Part shown: positions 33,886 to 42,593 of the stretch, one piece after another
How positions within the stretch are numbered: the stretch's first letter is position 1
How the letters are laid out: each line of letters begins with the position of its first letter
Assembly (NCBI GenBank): GCA_947567625.1
Contig: CANONN010000018.1
Span: 1 to 61,274, forward strand
Direction: 5' to 3'
DNA from: an uncultured Roseburia sp.
Lineage (GTDB): Bacteria; Bacillota; Clostridia; Lachnospirales; Lachnospiraceae
DNA: 61,274 nt
Translations under genes and position numbers: made by a program
Notes under the pieces: model-generated
Seen by the model: the letters and a program-made list of their open reading frames with translations, nothing else
Told to the model about the DNA's origin: nothing
Databases searched by the model: none

Positions 33886-35330
33886 TACTCGTAAAATTAA
33901 ACCAGGCCAATTTTGAATATGACATTTATTCGTTAATCAAGGCGTTTTATCCGAGAGAAAATGTCGGTGTGACCGCAGAAGACAAAACATATGACGAGCC
34001 GGCGGACATGGTGTTTGAGATCACCTATCTGCCGGATTCCGTGCGGATTGCAGGGAAGGGCGAATATTCTGTAGATGAAGTGTTTGCGGAAGACTATGCG
34101 GACCGTATTGAGACAAAAAATCGCTTAAAGCGCAAATTATATGAGATTTTGGCGGCGCATACCAAACAGGCGCTGCCCTGGGGCACGCTGACCGGGATAC
34201 GCCCGACCAAGATACCGCTGAAAATGTTGGAGGCGGGCGGCAGTGATGCACAGATCGCGGCGCATATGCGAAAAGAGTATTATGTATCCGCAGAAAAGAT
34301 TGCACTTTCCACGGCGATCGCCAAGCGCGAGCTTGCCCTTTTAAACAGGCTGGATTATGAGAACGGCTATAGCCTCTACATCGGGATTCCGTTCTGTCCG
34401 ACGACCTGCCTTTACTGTTCGTTCCCCTCAAACCCGGTGGCCGCGTGGAGCGGGCGGGTGGATGAATATTTACGGGCGCTGGAACGGGAGATCGAATATG
34501 CCGCCGATGCGTTTTTGGACAAGCATCTGAATACCGTCTACATCGGAGGCGGGACTCCCACGACCTTGGAGCCCGCCCAGCTGGAGCGGCTGCTTTGCAA
34601 AGTAAAGGGGAGCTTTTCGTTTGCGCATTGCCTGGAGTTTACGGTCGAGGCGGGCAGGCCGGACAGCATCACAAAGGAGAAGCTTTCGGTACTGCGCGAG
34701 CAGGGCATCAGTCGCATTTCGATCAACCCGCAGACGATGAAACAGCAGACGCTGCGGACGATCGGACGCCGTCACACGGTGGAGCAGACGGTGGAAAGCT
34801 TTCATATGGCGCGCGCGCTCGGCTTTGACAATATCAATATGGACCTGATTTTAGGGCTGCCGGGCGAGAGCTTAGAGGATGTGGAGTCGACGCTTAAGCA
34901 GATTCAGGCGCTTGCCCCGGAAAATCTCACGGTACATTCCCTTGCCCGAAAGCGCGCGGCGCGCCTGTCGATCGAGTGGGAGGACTACAAGGGATACCAG
35001 ATGGTAAACACGCAGGAGCACATGGATCTGGCGATGGATTATGCGGCGCGCATGGGGCTTGAGCCCTACTATCTCTATCGGCAGAAGGGCATGGCCGGCA
35101 ATCTGGAAAACGTGGGTTTTGCCGCCGAAGGTATGGCCGGCATCTATAATATTTTGATTATGGAGGAGAAACAGACGATCGTGGCGCTTGGCGCCGGCTC
35201 GATCACGAAACGGGTATTTATGGACGGACAGGCCAGACGGTGCGAAAATGTCAAGGATGTCGCCCAGTATATCGGGAGAATTGATGAGATGATCGAGAGA
35301 AAGAAACGGCTTTTTGAGGATAAGGCATGA
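33882..35330 (+). CDS. hemZ: Oxygen-independent coproporphyrinogen dehydrogenase HemZ
   Basis: Radical SAM protein, 482 residues, of the HemZ branch of HemN-like enzymes. The N-terminal ~150 residues are specific to HemZ (IYSLIKAFYPRENVG, LTGIRPTKIPLKMLEAG). The cluster lies in IPFCPTTCLYCSFPS (C-X3-C-X2-C). Downstream motifs are VYIGGGTPTTLEPAQ, RISINPQTMKQQTL and NMDLILGLPGE. Activity of HemZ in haem synthesis is not firmly settled. It starts in an ATGA overlap with the MBL gene and ends in an ATGA overlap with the TauE gene, so the three are translated as a coupled unit. Confidence 0.93.
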   Translation: MILVKLNQANFEYDIYSLIKAFYPRENVGVTAEDKTYDEPADMVFEITYLPDSVRIAGKGEYSVDEVFAEDYADRIETKNRLKRKLYEILAAHTKQALPWGTLTGIRPTKIPLKMLEAGGSDAQIAAHMRKEYYVSAEKIALSTAIAKRELALLNRLDYENGYSLYIGIPFCPTTCLYCSFPSNPVAAWSGRVDEYLRALEREIEYAADAFLDKHLNTVYIGGGTPTTLEPAQLERLLCKVKGSFSFAHCLEFTVEAGRPDSITKEKLSVLREQGISRISINPQTMKQQTLRTIGRRHTVEQTVESFHMARALGFDNINMDLILGLPGESLEDVESTLKQIQALAPENLTVHSLARKRAARLSIEWEDYKGYQMVNTQEHMDLAMDYAARMGLEPYYLYRQKGMAGNLENVGFAAEGMAGIYNILIMEEKQTIVALGAGSITKRVFMDGQARRCENVKDVAQYIGRIDEMIERKKRLFEDKA

Positions 35331-36106
35331 AACTAGGGATAACGGTTGTTGTAACTTTTTTGGCAGGTATGGGGGCGGGACTTGGGACGGGGTTTGCCGG
35401 TATGAGCGCGGCGGCTGTCATCAGTCCCATGCTGATTACGTTTCTGGGGATTGAGCCGTATATGGCTGTGGGAATTGCCCTGTCGTCCGACGTGCTGGCG
35501 AGCGCCGTATCGGCCTACACATATGGCAAACATAAAAATCTTGATATCAAAAACGGTATCATCATGATGGCAAGCGTGCTGATCTTTACTGTGATCGGCA
35601 GCTATCTCTCCAGTCTGGTCCCGTCCACGGCGATGGGCAATTTTTCGGTATGTATGACCTTGCTGCTGGGGATAAAATTTATCGTGAGACCTGTCATGAC
35701 GACAAAGGAGTCGATGAAAAATGTGTCCGCGAACAAACGGGCGCTGCAATCTGTTTTCTGCGGCATGATAATCGGTTTTATCTGTGGGTTTGTCGGAGCC
35801 GGCGGCGGTATGATGATGCTCTTAATACTGACGTCTGTGCTCGGATATGAGCTTAAGACCGCAGTCGGCACCAGCGTTTTTATCATGACCTTTACTGCGC
35901 TGACCGGGGCGGCGTCCCATTTTGCGATCGGCGGCATGCCGGATACGTTTGTCTGGGTTTCCTGTGTGGTGTTTACACTGCTGTGGGCGAGGATTGCCGC
36001 AGTGTTTGCAAACAGGGCGCAGCCCAAAACCTTAAACAGGGTGACGGGAATCGTTTTGGTCATATTGGGAGCGGCAATTTTGGTGTTTTCCAAGCTGGTT
36101 CCTTGA
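35327..36106 (+). CDS. TauE/SafE-family sulfite exporter-like permease
   Basis: A membrane protein of 259 residues with seven to eight hydrophobic segments and the two-repeat TauE/SafE pattern (GTGFAGMSAAAVISPMLI in the first half, GFICGFVGAGGGMMMLLIL in the second). Members move sulfite, sulfonates or related anions; the substrate here cannot be told. Last gene of the coupled MBL-hemZ-TauE unit. No terminator hairpin is visible, and the hisS promoter starts inside its stop codon region. Confidence 0.9.
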   Translation: MKLGITVVVTFLAGMGAGLGTGFAGMSAAAVISPMLITFLGIEPYMAVGIALSSDVLASAVSAYTYGKHKNLDIKNGIIMMASVLIFTVIGSYLSSLVPSTAMGNFSVCMTLLLGIKFIVRPVMTTKESMKNVSANKRALQSVFCGMIIGFICGFVGAGGGMMMLLILTSVLGYELKTAVGTSVFIMTFTALTGAASHFAIGGMPDTFVWVSCVVFTLLWARIAAVFANRAQPKTLNRVTGIVLVILGAAILVFSKLVP

Positions 36107-36131
36107 CTTTTTTGCCGTACAAAAATATAAT
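36103..36131 (+). promoter_or_regulatory. Promoter of hisS
   Basis: TTGACT (36103-36108), a 17-base spacer and TATAAT (36126-36131). It overlaps the last codons of the TauE gene. No T-box is seen in the ~105-base leader. Confidence 0.8.
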
Positions 36132-36217
36132 ATTTTTCGGGGATGGGTGGCCGTGATAAGCGCTTTTTGATTTGAAAGCGAAAGACAATCTTTCCCCTGA
36201 GACTGGGAGAACACAAT

Positions 36218-36253
36218 ATGGATAGAGAGGATGAGTTTAGTTTATGGCACTGA
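36218..36253 (+). CDS. Eleven-codon leader ORF overlapping the hisS start
   Basis: ATG 36218 opens the peptide MDREDEFSLWH, ending at TGA 36251-36253, 7 bases inside hisS in a different frame. It has a GGGAG at good spacing, whereas hisS itself has its nearest GAGG about 14 bases from ATG. The last sense codon is a His codon (CAC). It could couple translation, and possibly histidyl-tRNA supply, to hisS expression. Inference from sequence only. Confidence 0.45.
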   Translation: MDREDEFSLWH

Positions 36254-37494
36254 GTAAAAAGCCGGTCAACGGTATGAAAGATATTCTGCCGGAAGAGATG
36301 CAGATACGCGATTATGTGCAGCAGGTTATCAAGGATACCTACCGGAGTTTTGGGTTTACCCCGATCGAGACGCCCTGCATGGAAAACATTGCCAACCTGA
36401 GCAATAAGCAGGGGGGAGAGAACGAGAAGCTTATTTTTAAGGTGATGAAGCGAGGTGAGAAGTTAAAGCTCCAGGAGGCTATGACAGAGGCAGATCTGGT
36501 GGATTTTGGGATGCGCTATGATCTGACGGTGCCGTTGGCCCGCTTTTATTCCAACCATGCCAACGATCTGCCGTCGCCCTTTAAGGCGTTGCAGATGGGC
36601 AGTGTGTGGAGGGCGGACCGGCCGCAGAGAGGGCGCTACCGTCAGTTTATGCAGTGCGACATCGATATAATAGGAGAGCCGAGTAATCTGGCGGAGATTG
36701 AGCTGATTTTGGCTACGACTACCACGATCGGCAAACTGGGCTTTAAACGGTTTGAAATCCGCATCAACGAGCGGCGCATCCTAAAGGCGATGGCGGCTTA
36801 CAGCGGTTTTAAGGAAGAAGAATACGATACCGTATTTATCATATTGGACAAGATGGATAAGATCGGGCCAGACGGTGTCGCCGAAGAGCTTCTCAAAGAG
36901 GGTTATCCGAATGATGCGGTGGAGAAATATCTGGCGCTGTTTCGCGGTGTGGAGACGGCCGAAAATGGTCTTTCCTATCTGGCAAAGGAGCTGACAGGCT
37001 ATCTGGAGCCGGAGGTTGAGCAGAATTTAAGAGAGATCATGGGCAGCGTGGAGGCGGCAAAGACAGCTGATTTTCAGCTGGTATTTGACCCGACGCTGGT
37101 GCGCGGTATGAGCTATTACACCGGGACGATCTTTGAGATCGCCATGCCGGAGCTTGGGGCGGCCTGCGGCGGCGGCGGGCGCTACGATAAGATGGTCGGC
37201 AAATTTACGGGAAACGACGTCCCGGCGTGCGGATTTTCCATCGGCTTCGAGCGCATTGTGCTGCTGTTGATGGAGAGCGGTTTCGTTGTGCCCGATCAGA
37301 GGGAAAAGATCGCTTATCTGATCGAAAAAGGATATCCGGCCGAAGCGCTTTCCCAGGTGATCGCCAAAGCGCAGGCCGAGCGGGCCGAAGGCAGGCAGGT
37401 GCTGGTGGTGCGCATGAACAAAAATAAAAAGTTCCAGAAGGACAAGCTTGCCGCCGAGGGGTACGGGCAGATCGTAGAGTTTTTTGCACCGTAA
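36244..37494 (+). CDS. hisS: Histidine--tRNA ligase
   Basis: Class II aminoacyl-tRNA synthetase charging tRNA-His; 416 residues. Motif 2 region FRADRPQRGRYRQFMQCD is present here as VWRADRPQRGRYRQFMQCD. The histidine-specific segments are LVFDPTLVRGMSYYTGTIFE, CGGGGRYDKMVG and GFSIGFERI. N-terminal NGMKDILPEEM matches the family. The C-terminal anticodon domain is short. The ribosome site is poor, and an 11-codon ORF overlaps the start, so translation is probably coupled to it. Confidence 0.96.
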   Translation: MALSKKPVNGMKDILPEEMQIRDYVQQVIKDTYRSFGFTPIETPCMENIANLSNKQGGENEKLIFKVMKRGEKLKLQEAMTEADLVDFGMRYDLTVPLARFYSNHANDLPSPFKALQMGSVWRADRPQRGRYRQFMQCDIDIIGEPSNLAEIELILATTTTIGKLGFKRFEIRINERRILKAMAAYSGFKEEEYDTVFIILDKMDKIGPDGVAEELLKEGYPNDAVEKYLALFRGVETAENGLSYLAKELTGYLEPEVEQNLREIMGSVEAAKTADFQLVFDPTLVRGMSYYTGTIFEIAMPELGAACGGGGRYDKMVGKFTGNDVPACGFSIGFERIVLLLMESGFVVPDQREKIAYLIEKGYPAEALSQVIAKAQAERAEGRQVLVVRMNKNKKFQKDKLAAEGYGQIVEFFAP

Positions 37495-37577
37495 GACGGG
37501 CTGTGTTGCCTTTGTGTTTTATTCCGTTATTGATAAAGAAAGTATGAGTGGGAGATACCTCTTTCACTCCCAGGTTT

Positions 37578-37620
37578 GCGCCCGCACAAACTTGAGATGG
37601 ACAAAATACAGTGCGGGCGC
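37578..37620 (+). promoter_or_regulatory. Perfect GC hairpin abutting the aspS ribosome site
   Basis: GCGCCCGCAC (37578-37587) and GTGCGGGCGC (37611-37620) are exact complements, separated by 23 bases. The stem ends one base before the GAGGTG Shine-Dalgarno of aspS. There is no T run, so this is not a terminator. A translation-control hairpin or RNase-processing site is plausible. Confidence 0.6.
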
Positions 37621-37630
37621 GAGGTGAATT

Positions 37631-39427
37631 ATGGCAGAGTCAATGCGCGGCTTAAAGAGAAGCCACCGCTGCACCGAGGTTTGCAGCCAAAATATCGGCG
37701 AGACCGTCACCGTGATGGGCTGGGTGCAGAAGAGAAGAAATTTGGGAAGTTTGATTTTTATTGATCTAAGGGACCGCTCCGGTATCTTGCAGCTGGTATT
37801 CAACGAGGAGACCGTCGGCAGTGAGGGATACCAAAAGGCCGGGAGACTGCGGAGCGAATATGTGATTGCCGTCACGGGCAGGGTCGAGAAGCGCTCGGCG
37901 GCGGTCAATGAAAACTTAAAGACCGGCGATATCGAAGTGGTTGCCTCCGATATCCGTATCCTTTCAGAATCCGAGACGCCGCCGTTTCAGATTGAGGAGA
38001 ACAGCCAGACGAAGGACGAAGTGCGTCTGAAATACCGCTATTTAGACCTCAGAAGGCCGGATATTCAGCGAAATCTGATGCTCAGAAGCAAAGTGGCGCA
38101 GCTGATGCGCGCGTTTATGAGCAGAGAGGGATTTTTGGAAATCGAGACGCCGATGCTCTGTAAGTCCACACCGGAGGGAGCGAGAGATTATCTGGTGCCC
38201 AGCCGCGTACATCCCGGGCATTTTTATGCGCTGCCGCAGTCGCCGCAGCTCTACAAACAGCTTTTGATGTGTTCCGGGTATGACCGCTATTTTCAGATTG
38301 CCAGATGCTTCCGTGACGAGGACTTGAGGGCCGACCGCCAGCCGGAGTTTACCCAGGCGGATATGGAGCTTTCGTTTGTGGATGTGGAGGATGTGCTGGA
38401 CGTAAACGAGCGCCTGCTCCAATATATCTTTCAAGAGGCGATCGGTGTGACGGTATCGCTTCCTCTGCCGCGCATGTCATGGCAGGAGGCGATGGACCGT
38501 TTCGGCTCCGACAAGCCGGATACGCGCTTTGGCATGGAGCTTATGGATGTCTCGGCCGTAGTGGCGGGCTGCGGTTTTTCCGTGTTCACCGGCGCGTTAG
38601 AGGGCGGCGGTTCCGTCCGCGGCATCAATGTAAAGGGCCAGGCCGGGATGCCGCGCAAGAGGATTGACAAGCTGGTGGAATTTGCCAAGGGCTACGGAGC
38701 CAAAGGATTGGCCTATCTCGCGGTCGGCGCGGACGGAAGCTATAAGTCCTCTTTCGCAAAGTTCATGACGGAGGACGAGCTTAAAGCATTGGTGGAGGCG
38801 ATGGCCGCGGAGCCGGGCGATCTGCTTTTGTTTGCCGCGGACAAGAATAAGATTGTCTGGAATGTGCTTGGCGCGCTGCGCTTGGAGCTGGCAAAAGAAC
38901 TGGATTTGCTGGAACCGAATCAGTACAATTTCCTGTGGATTACCGAATTCCCGCTTTTGGAGTGGTCTGACGAGGAGCATCGCTTTATGGCCATGCACCA
39001 TCCGTTTACGATGCCGATGGAGGAGGACTGGGACCAGATCGATTCCAACCCGGGCGCGGTGCGCGCGAAAGCGTACGATATTGTGTTAAATGGCACGGAG
39101 CTTGGCGGCGGGTCGGTCCGTATCCACCAGAATGATATTCAGGAGAAGATGTTTGAAGTGCTGGGATTTACCAGAGAGCTTGCGCATGAACAGTTCGGGT
39201 TCCTTTTGGATGCGTTTCAGTACGGCGTGCCGCCGCACGCAGGCCTTGCCTACGGCCTGGACCGTCTGGTGATGCACATGGTGCATGCGGACTCGATTCG
39301 CGACGTGATCGCGTTTCCGAAGGTCAAGGACGCGTCCTGCCTGATGACGCAGGCGCCCGGCGCCGTGGACGATAAACAGCTTCAGGAGCTGGGAATTGAT
39401 ATCGTGGAAGCGCGGGAAGAAGCATAA
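37631..39427 (+). CDS. aspS: Aspartate--tRNA ligase
   Basis: Bacterial-type AspRS, 598 residues. The N-terminal OB fold binds the anticodon (VTVMGWVQKRRNLGSLIFID), the class II core has FLEIETPMLCKSTPEGARDY (motif 1 region) and FQIARCFRDEDLRADRQPEF (motif 2), and the bacterial GAD insertion lies in the middle. Motif 3 is AGLAYGLDRLVM. GAGGTG lies 5 bases before the ATG. It follows hisS by 136 bases, an order widely conserved in Firmicutes, with a long hairpin in the gap, and ends at a strong terminator. Confidence 0.97.
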   Translation: MAESMRGLKRSHRCTEVCSQNIGETVTVMGWVQKRRNLGSLIFIDLRDRSGILQLVFNEETVGSEGYQKAGRLRSEYVIAVTGRVEKRSAAVNENLKTGDIEVVASDIRILSESETPPFQIEENSQTKDEVRLKYRYLDLRRPDIQRNLMLRSKVAQLMRAFMSREGFLEIETPMLCKSTPEGARDYLVPSRVHPGHFYALPQSPQLYKQLLMCSGYDRYFQIARCFRDEDLRADRQPEFTQADMELSFVDVEDVLDVNERLLQYIFQEAIGVTVSLPLPRMSWQEAMDRFGSDKPDTRFGMELMDVSAVVAGCGFSVFTGALEGGGSVRGINVKGQAGMPRKRIDKLVEFAKGYGAKGLAYLAVGADGSYKSSFAKFMTEDELKALVEAMAAEPGDLLLFAADKNKIVWNVLGALRLELAKELDLLEPNQYNFLWITEFPLLEWSDEEHRFMAMHHPFTMPMEEDWDQIDSNPGAVRAKAYDIVLNGTELGGGSVRIHQNDIQEKMFEVLGFTRELAHEQFGFLLDAFQYGVPPHAGLAYGLDRLVMHMVHADSIRDVIAFPKVKDASCLMTQAPGAVDDKQLQELGIDIVEAREEA

Positions 39428-39469
39428 GATGCGCGACGCGGCTTGGCTCTGAACGAATCCATATTAGAA

Positions 39470-39512
39470 CGCCCTTAGCTGTTGATAGGAACTCATCGCT
39501 AAGGGCGCTTTT
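39470..39512 (+). terminator. Rho-independent terminator after aspS
   Basis: CGCCCTTAGC pairs perfectly with GCTAAGGGCG around an 18-base loop, followed by TTTT. Between here and the lipoprotein gene (39513-39625) I see nothing else. Confidence 0.88.
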
Positions 39513-39625
39513 GTCGTGCTTGATACTCTTGCTTGCTGATTTCTTCAGCAGAGAGTGAATTTGCCTGCGCTAACCAAGAGCAGGGCATTTTCAGTAGGCG
39601 TATAAACAAATTTTTGCAAGTTACA

Positions 39626-40198
39626 TCAGGAAATCTTTATCAATCGAATCTCTGTAGCATAAAATACATCATTTTCAAAACTGCCCTTCATCTCCACCTC
39701 CATATGTTCCTCAATATCTGAAAAATCAGCTTCTTTATCTTCATGGCTTTCCCCATTGCCGTAGATAGTTCTCATATAAAAGTACGTTTGATCGTCAAAC
39801 GCCACCGGAATCAATTGGGAATCCGAAATATCGGCATTGGTGCTGGGGGAACTGGTCGTCAGGGAGCCGTCGTCAAGAATTTGGGCTTTCGTTTCCGCGA
39901 CAAAAAAGGAATCCTCTGTAATTTTCCTGACATCGCCCATGAAATCGGCGTCAAAAGCGGCGGCGGTCTTGGGGTCTAAAACCTGCCATTTGCCCGTCGC
40001 AGCTTCCGGCGCTTCCTGGGTGTCTTGTGTGTGTTCTTCTGATGACGTATCATTTGGCGCTTCCGATGATTGCGTGTTCACCTGAGTTTGTTCTGTTTTT
40101 GCGGCAGTCTCCGCGCCAATACCGCATCCCGCGGACAGCATCGGCAGGATGCACAGGGCACCGGATAGTACCATTGCGTTTTTTAACTTTGTTTTCAT
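39626..40198 (-). CDS. Small secreted lipoprotein of unknown function
   Basis: A lipoprotein of 190 residues. The signal peptide ends in a lipobox LSAGC (Cys near 25). A Thr/Glu/Ser-rich linker (about 30-70) follows. The C-terminal part (KITEDSFFVAETKAQILDDG, then LIPVAFDDQTYFYMRTIYG) forms a small beta-rich domain. I do not recognise the family. ATG 40198 is preferred, with GGAG about 8 bases upstream; an ATG four codons earlier has none. It lies alone, convergent with aspS. Confidence 0.8.
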   Translation of the reverse strand: MKTKLKNAMVLSGALCILPMLSAGCGIGAETAAKTEQTQVNTQSSEAPNDTSSEEHTQDTQEAPEAATGKWQVLDPKTAAAFDADFMGDVRKITEDSFFVAETKAQILDDGSLTTSSPSTNADISDSQLIPVAFDDQTYFYMRTIYGNGESHEDKEADFSDIEEHMEVEMKGSFENDVFYATEIRLIKIS

Positions 40199-40304
40199 GT
40201 CGGTCTCCATTCTTGTGTTATTTACTGCACAGAGCAGTTAATTTTGCGGTTTTTATTATAGCATGGAAACCTTAAAAAACTCTTTAAGTGAAAAAAATGG
40301 AAAC

Positions 40305-41012
40305 TCAGTCGATTCCGACGCGGATACCGCCGCGCCGTTCCGAAGGCTGGATGATCACAGAGACCGGCTGGCTGCCGTTCCACTCGAAAGCGTAAGACTC
40401 GCCGGAAGCCTGCCCGATAAAGGTTTTCCAGGAGAGGTCGGTCGTGATCTGCGGGTCGCAGTAGCCCGACTGCCCCATCCAGCAGATGACGGCGTCCGGG
40501 TCCACCGATATCGTATTGCGGTTTTGCAGATTGCTTAAAACAATCGGGTTGCCGTCGCAGAGCACGGCGACATAGGCGTTTGGCCCCACGCCGGTCAGCG
40601 TCGTGGTGGCTAAGCCTTTCTGGGAGAGGATACCGCAGCCGATAAAGCGCACATCGTATTTGCAGTCCTGGGTGAATGCCAGGATATTTTCTGATTCTAC
40701 GGAAACGACCTCGCCCGAGGCCAGCTTGTAGATCACGACGTGCTGGCCGTAGTTGGCATAATAGGTAACCGAATTGCCGGAAAAGGTAACTTTCATCAGC
40801 GGGATATTTTCACCTGTCACGCGCCGCACCAGGGAGCCGAGCGCGGCCTGCGCAAAGTTGCCCTGCGGGCCGAGCAAAAGCTTTTCAAAGCGGTAATTCT
40901 TGCTGCCCGCGTTGTCCCCGGCGATAAAAGCGCCGGCTTTCGCGATCAGAACGTCGTTCCCGGTACAGGTAACTTTCAAAGTCAATTCATTTACAGTTTC
41001 AAACGTCAACAT
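40305..41012 (-). CDS. AIM24 family protein
   Basis: A protein of 235 residues of the AIM24/DUF124 family, recognised from VLIAKAGAFIAGDNAG, GLATTTLTGVGPNAYVAVL and CDPQITTDLSWKTFIG with the C-terminal glutamine-rich strand. The family forms TNF-like beta barrels, and its bacterial role is not established. Of two adjacent ATGs the second (41012) has AGGAGG at 6 bases. It is downstream of a TerD gene by 36 bases in the same operon; this pairing is seen in stress-related ter-type clusters. Confidence 0.85.
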   Translation of the reverse strand: MLTFETVNELTLKVTCTGNDVLIAKAGAFIAGDNAGSKNYRFEKLLLGPQGNFAQAALGSLVRRVTGENIPLMKVTFSGNSVTYYANYGQHVVIYKLASGEVVSVESENILAFTQDCKYDVRFIGCGILSQKGLATTTLTGVGPNAYVAVLCDGNPIVLSNLQNRNTISVDPDAVICWMGQSGYCDPQITTDLSWKTFIGQASGESYAFEWNGSQPVSVIIQPSERRGGIRVGID

Positions 41013-41048
41013 CATATTCCTCCTGATACGGATTTTTGTTTTGTATTT

Positions 41049-41837
41049 TTAGACTACTTCGACGCCGTAGAACTCACACAGTCCGGCGAGGTCTCTCGCC
41101 AGTCCGTTCCCCGCGGCGCAAAATTTCCAGACTCCGTTGTATTGATAGATTTCTCCGATCATCAGGGAAATCACGTTGGCAAACGATTCTTCGTGCAAAA
41201 AGCTAACGAGTTCGCTGCCGCCGGAGGCGTCCATAATGCGGATATATGCGTCTTTTATCATAGCGAAATTCAATTTTTTCTCAAAGGCATCGTTGATGGT
41301 CAGCACAAAGGCGATTTTTGTTACCGCGGGATTCAATTTCGTGAAATCTATGGTGATCATTTCCCTGTCGTCTGGGGCGTGGTCAAGAAAGCAGATACTG
41401 CTGTCAGGGCTTTTGGCCTGTCCATAAAATACAAACCAGTCGTCGCCGATCACTTTCCCCGAGCCGTCCAGAAGAAACGCGGAGACATCAACGTCACAGG
41501 CCGCATTTTGCACATTCCACCCAAAACAGGCCCGGATGCTTGAAAGCTGGCCCCCGTCTTTGAGCGTGGCTTTCTGTCCTTTCGCAATCGGATGGCGGAA
41601 CGTTGGAACTGCCATTCTGGCGGGAGAGGGGACAGGAGCGGTCCGGGAGGCGGATGCCGATGGGTTTTGCAAAGCAGTTGGCGGAGGGCTTTGGGAGGCA
41701 GAAGGCGAGCGGGCTGATCTGGTATTAAGGGTTAATAGATTGTCTGCGGATATGACCGCAGAGGGTTTTAAGTTGTTGACAGAAGCGATGGAAGAGCGGT
41801 CGAACGCTTTCGTGCTGTGCATTGGCAATTGAATCAT
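41049..41837 (-). CDS. TerD-family protein with Ser/Pro-rich N-terminal extension
   Basis: TerD-type calcium-binding stress protein, up to 262 residues. The TerD domain occupies about residues 75-262: KGQKATLKDGGQ, CFGWNVQNAACDVDVSAFLL, ICFLDHAPDDREMITIDF and IRIMDASGGSELVSF. The usual TerD starts at its MAV(S)LxKG; here an in-frame MAV occurs at 41615 but has no ribosome site, while ATG 41837 has AAAGG about 12 bases upstream. If 41837 is right, the domain carries a ~74-residue Ser/Pro/Ala-rich extension, which is unusual. The start is therefore uncertain. First gene of an operon with AIM24, with its own promoter. Confidence 0.8.
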   Translation of the reverse strand: MIQLPMHSTKAFDRSSIASVNNLKPSAVISADNLLTLNTRSARSPSASQSPPPTALQNPSASASRTAPVPSPARMAVPTFRHPIAKGQKATLKDGGQLSSIRACFGWNVQNAACDVDVSAFLLDGSGKVIGDDWFVFYGQAKSPDSSICFLDHAPDDREMITIDFTKLNPAVTKIAFVLTINDAFEKKLNFAMIKDAYIRIMDASGGSELVSFLHEESFANVISLMIGEIYQYNGVWKFCAAGNGLARDLAGLCEFYGVEVV

Positions 41838-41888
41838 AAGTATTTTGCAACCTTTCCTTGTGCAAACGAAACATAGGTTTTCTTTTGT

Positions 41889-41917
41889 ATTTTATCTCAG
41901 CGGTGCGAGAATGACAA
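41889..41917 (-). promoter_or_regulatory. Promoter of the terD-AIM24 operon
   Basis: On the minus strand, TTGTCA (41917-41912), a 17-base spacer and TAAAAT (41894-41889). Confidence 0.65.
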
Positions 41918-41977
41918 GCGCAAAATAAAAAGTTCTTTGTTTCGGATTAAAAAATGAAAGATGATTGGACGTCATTT

Positions 41978-42007
41978 TGTATATCGCGTTTGGAACTGCA
42001 CATACTA
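41978..42007 (+). promoter_or_regulatory. Sigma-G-type (forespore) promoter of spoVAC
   Basis: TGTATA (41978-41983), exactly 17 bases, then CATACTA (42001-42007). This matches the sigma-G/sigma-F consensus (TGNATA and CATNNTA). No sigma-A promoter is seen here. Confidence 0.75.
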
Positions 42008-42104
42008 CGATCATAAAACGTTACTTTGCATGGCGCCGCAGATGAGAAAACACCTGAGTGAAATTTTGTCGCGCAGCCGCAAAGGACGCAGCAGGAGGGT
42101 TCCT

Positions 42105-42566
42105 ATGGATAAAGAAAAAGAACAGTTGCAAAAAAAGTACAATAGTTATGTCAAGGAGGTGACGCCGACCCACAATCTTTGGCTCAATATGTTAAAGGCG
42201 TTTATCACCGGAGGCATCATCTGCATCATCGGGCAGTGGATTTTAAATATCGGCATGAATACGTTTGGTCTGGAAAAAGATGCGGCCGGCGGCTGGTGCA
42301 GCATGCTTTTAATCCTGCTGTCGGTCGTTTTAACCGGTTTTAATATTTATCCTTCGATTGCCAACTGGGGCGGCGCCGGGGCGCTGGTGCCAATCACAGG
42401 CTTTGCCAACGGCGTGGCGGCGCCGGCGATCGAGTTTCAGAAAGAGGGGCAGGTCTTTGGCATAGGCTGTAAGATTTTTACGATTGCCGGTCCGGTAATT
42501 TTATACGGTATTTTTTCCAGCTGGATATTGGGGGTCATTTACTGGGTTTTAAAGATGTGGATGTAG
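42105..42566 (+). CDS. spoVAC: Stage V sporulation protein AC
   Basis: SpoVAC, 153 residues, an inner forespore membrane channel protein for dipicolinic acid in spores. Family segments: YVKEVTPTHNLWLNMLKAF, GGIICIIGQW, GFNIYPSIANWGGAGALVP, TGFANGVAAPAIEFQKEGQV and FTIAGPVILYGI. ATG 42105 (GGAGGG upstream) is chosen; longer frames enter the promoter. Unlike the usual spoVAC-spoVAD-spoVAE order, it is followed only by a 64-residue unknown protein. The sigma-G-like promoter 98 bases upstream fits forespore expression. Divergent to terD. Confidence 0.93.
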   Translation: MDKEKEQLQKKYNSYVKEVTPTHNLWLNMLKAFITGGIICIIGQWILNIGMNTFGLEKDAAGGWCSMLLILLSVVLTGFNIYPSIANWGGAGALVPITGFANGVAAPAIEFQKEGQVFGIGCKIFTIAGPVILYGIFSSWILGVIYWVLKMWM

Positions 42567-42593
42567 ATATGAAAAGACAGGGAGGAGATTACA

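Noticed and set aside
36132-36243. T-box riboswitch before hisS
   Set aside because: The leader is only about 110 bases, has no T-box consensus and no terminator/antiterminator pair.
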